Positions 62,234 through 64,000 of a stretch of 64,000 nt of DNA are shown here, in pieces. The notes beneath the pieces were generated by a model that had not been told where the DNA came from, ran no database searches, and saw nothing but the letters and a program-made list of their open reading frames with translations. Origin of the DNA: Olivibacter sp. XZL3 (lineage in GTDB: Bacteria; Bacteroidota; Bacteroidia; Sphingobacteriales; Sphingobacteriaceae). The stretch covers positions 25,180 to 89,179 of the forward strand of contig NZ_SBJH01000116.1 of the NCBI RefSeq assembly GCF_004368405.1, read 5' to 3'. Made by a program: the position numbers and the translations under genes. The stretch's first letter is position 1; each line of letters begins with the position of its first letter.

Positions 62234-62523
62234 CTGCTTATCCGATACAAGGATGTGCAAATTTACTGATTAGTCAATCGAGCGACCGCTGAAAATTGAG
62301 AACAACCTTTGCCGGAAGATGTACGCAATCATATAGCGAAACTTGCAGCGCGCCTTTTTGTTGTATGGTTTATTAGCTTAGATGTGCTGATAGCTTATGA
62401 ATACAATACCGACGGCAATTTCGGCAGTACGCTGCCATTTTTACGACAAGAAAAGGGAGCCTTAATACTATTCGACGTCTAGATCGAAGTTGCCGATCAA
62501 TTAAAAGCGAATAACCGTTGGCC

Positions 62524-63624
62524 TTAAAGTCTCATCCGGTAAATCGTGTAGGGCGAAGTCCGTTTATTTACTCCCTCGTTATAGTCGGGCTGCTTTTGTA
62601 TTTGCGAACAACTTATGTAAAGAAATCCGTCTTTGGAAACTGCATAGCTATCTGGCCAGATCAAACGTTCATCGCGGATAACTTCGGTCATTTCGTGTGT
62701 CGGCGATATGCGCATAATACGCGACTGTTGGATATCGCCGAGATATAGATTCCCATTTTGATCGAATGTCATTCCGTCTGTCGTGGTGAAGTGCCCCAAG
62801 TCTTCTACAGCCGCTTCCAAATCACTTTCCGCCAAGGTCATGTTTCTGAGACGTTCCGTCGCAATCCGGTATAACTTGTCGTCCGTCAGCGGTTTATAAT
62901 AAAGCCATTCACCGTCCGGCGTCAAGGCAATACCGTCCGAGTGCATCTTTACCGGCTTTCCGTCTTTGGTTAGCTCCTTGCCATCAACTACAAAAGTATA
63001 ATTCGGATCCGAACGAACGGAATAATGGTTTTGCAACACTTGTTTCATCGCTCCACTATTGATATCTATGACCAGAATGCCTCCTTCACTCGAATTGGTC
63101 ATATAGGCAAATCCTCGTTCGGTATCCACGCGAACGTCGTTTACATAACTGGTATCACTTGTAATACTATCCAATGAAAAAGTTCTCTCGATTGTGTTGG
63201 TCTGCGGATTGATTTTTACCAGTTTAGGACCGTCCGGTACAACTGTCTCCATCATTGGCGCGGCCGGATCGACGATCCACAGATAGTTTTGGTCGTCGCA
63301 ATAAACGGCTTGGACACATACCCATTTATCCATTCCCGGCTGCCCGTTTTGCCAACTGTTCATGCTTTCGTTTGGATAAGGACTCACCTGATTGCCCTCT
63401 TTGCTCTCCACCAAGGCATATTGATAGGTGCTCGACCATAAGGGATAATTTGTGAATAAACGCCCTTCTGCGGTGATAGCAACACCGGTTAATTGATAAG
63501 TGTCATCGGCAAACACCAACTCTAAACGGTCTGGTCCATCCGGTACATTGTCGTCGTTATGATCGCAAGACACCGATAGTATTCCAACTACCGCCGTTGC
63601 AAAGAGTGTCATGTGTTTATACAT
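62524..63624 (-). CDS. Major-royal-jelly/Yellow-like beta-propeller lipoprotein
   Basis: A lipoprotein of 366 residues from the start at 63624 (MYKHMTLFATAVVGILSVSC, a lipobox with Cys20); an upstream ATG adds MAFDIINEKT without reason. The mature protein has the six-bladed MRJP/Yellow pattern: LTGVAITAEGRLFTNYPLW, VQAVYCDDQNYLWIVD, VKINPQTNTIERTF, YVNDVRVDTERGFAYMTNSS, GIALTPDGEWLYYKPL and YLGDIQQSRI. The family covers ligand-binding propellers of uncertain bacterial role, with some resemblance to SMP-30 lactonases. It is monocistronic. Its stop lies 290 bases from the small gene at 62063, in a gap without convincing genes. Confidence 0.88.
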   Translation of the reverse strand: MYKHMTLFATAVVGILSVSCDHNDDNVPDGPDRLELVFADDTYQLTGVAITAEGRLFTNYPLWSSTYQYALVESKEGNQVSPYPNESMNSWQNGQPGMDKWVCVQAVYCDDQNYLWIVDPAAPMMETVVPDGPKLVKINPQTNTIERTFSLDSITSDTSYVNDVRVDTERGFAYMTNSSEGGILVIDINSGAMKQVLQNHYSVRSDPNYTFVVDGKELTKDGKPVKMHSDGIALTPDGEWLYYKPLTDDKLYRIATERLRNMTLAESDLEAAVEDLGHFTTTDGMTFDQNGNLYLGDIQQSRIMRISPTHEMTEVIRDERLIWPDSYAVSKDGFLYISCSQIQKQPDYNEGVNKRTSPYTIYRMRL

Positions 63625-63833
63625 CGTTTTTTCGTTTATTATATCAAATGCCATGCCTACAGCCTTAAGTAGAAGTGCGGCCCGCCACCTTGTTTAGCTT
63701 AGTAAACACTTCAATTCCTTAAACTGGACATTCCGTAGATTCTTGGTGAATCCAGGATTCCTATTCATGGCATATGCCGCAACACGCATCTTGGCAGCAT
63801 ATTGGTTTATTAATCGGTATAAAGTAAATCGAA

Positions 63834-63929
63834 AGAAATGAAACCATCATGATTTATTTCAACCACACAGGGGATGAATAAATCACGATAGCTTCATCAC
63901 CTTTTAAAAGCAAATGATATACAGATCGT
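63834..63929 (+). repeat. Conserved leader element, copy B (near window end)
   Basis: The block matches copy A at 60208: ATCATGATTTATTTC, ACCACACAG, GGGATGAATAAATC, GCTTCATCACC, TTTTAAAAGCAAAT. The inner GATTTATT/AATAAATC pairing is kept, but the extra palindrome is missing. An ATG 18 bases later (63948) opens only a 15-codon frame, so the gene it serves may lie beyond the window or be broken. Bases 63655-63833 hold nothing I can call. Confidence 0.75.
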
Positions 63930-64000
63930 TAGTTTGAAACTTTAAAAATGAATACAAGGAAAAGCATCATGTTAAGAAGTGTTACTTTGGCATAAATAGC

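Noticed and set aside
62280..62480. An open plus-strand frame reading EQPLPEDVRNHIAKLAARLF and onward to a stop at 62481
   Set aside because: It has no start codon after its upstream stop and no recognisable family. It could be a remnant, but the evidence is too weak.
63948..63995. ATG after leader copy B opening MNTRKSIMLRSVTLA
   Set aside because: It stops after 15 codons within the window. It may be a broken or misread gene start, but cannot be called.
1..64000. CRISPR arrays, tRNA and rRNA genes, insertion sequences and prophage
   Set aside because: I saw no regularly spaced repeats, no tRNA cloverleaf or T-loop pattern, no transposase or integrase reading frame and no terminal inverted repeats with target duplications.

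Overview
The window is chromosomal DNA of a Bacteroidota bacterium, most likely family Sphingobacteriaceae (Pedobacter, Sphingobacterium, Olivibacter or a relative). The evidence is the gene set: paired GH92 mannosidases, a large MG2/TonB-plug-like surface protein, Bacteroidota-type TAnnTTTG promoter elements, few Shine-Dalgarno sequences, and many signal peptides and lipoproteins. The genus cannot be fixed from sequence alone. I see no tRNA, rRNA, CRISPR array, prophage or insertion sequence.

Layout. 1-4.2 kb: glycan degradation (a cut GH92, a secreted BSP-type metalloprotease, a complete GH92). 4.4-7.5 kb: a soluble histidine kinase, a structured AT-rich leader and glmS, which supplies glucosamine-6-phosphate. 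7.7-19.6 kb: an exopolysaccharide or O-antigen cluster. Its leftward operon encodes an initiating sugar-phosphate transferase, five glycosyltransferases, a beta-helix lipoprotein and a Wzy/ligase-like membrane protein; a divergent pair encodes a Wzx flippase and a pyruvyl transferase. 19.6-37.6 kb: mostly housekeeping genes (tatA, a sensor kinase, a KAS III enzyme, corA, a GH43-like protein, rfbD, a NUDIX hydrolase, gcvP, a malic enzyme, ruvA). 37.6-39.8 kb: an unusual HTH-NTPase-helical repeat regulator.

40.5-63.6 kb is dominated by stress and cell-envelope functions: catalase, a deleted Tat-type SDR, a YihY membrane protein, a FAD-Rieske oxidoreductase, a DUF4142 lipoprotein, a complete RsbR-RsbS-RsbT stressosome module followed by a kinase/phosphatase fusion and a histidine kinase, nicotinamidase, a MOSC protein, CsbD, single-domain and atypical response regulators, three DUF421 membrane proteins, a periplasmic trehalose-synthase-like GH13 and several tiny charged proteins. 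No sigma-B-like factor is present, so the stressosome probably feeds a two-component or phosphatase output.

The most notable items are: (i) a textbook TPP riboswitch with its own terminator directly upstream of a CDP-alcohol phosphatidyltransferase gene, which is not a usual thiamine gene; (ii) the sigma-factor-less stressosome locus; (iii) a conserved noncoding leader of about 100 bases present twice, at 60.2 and 63.8 kb; (iv) a clean in-frame deletion of about 90 residues in an SDR gene; (v) a frameshifted DUF3606-like gene; and (vi) several small genes of 49-59 codons (31304, 40300, 59426, 62063).
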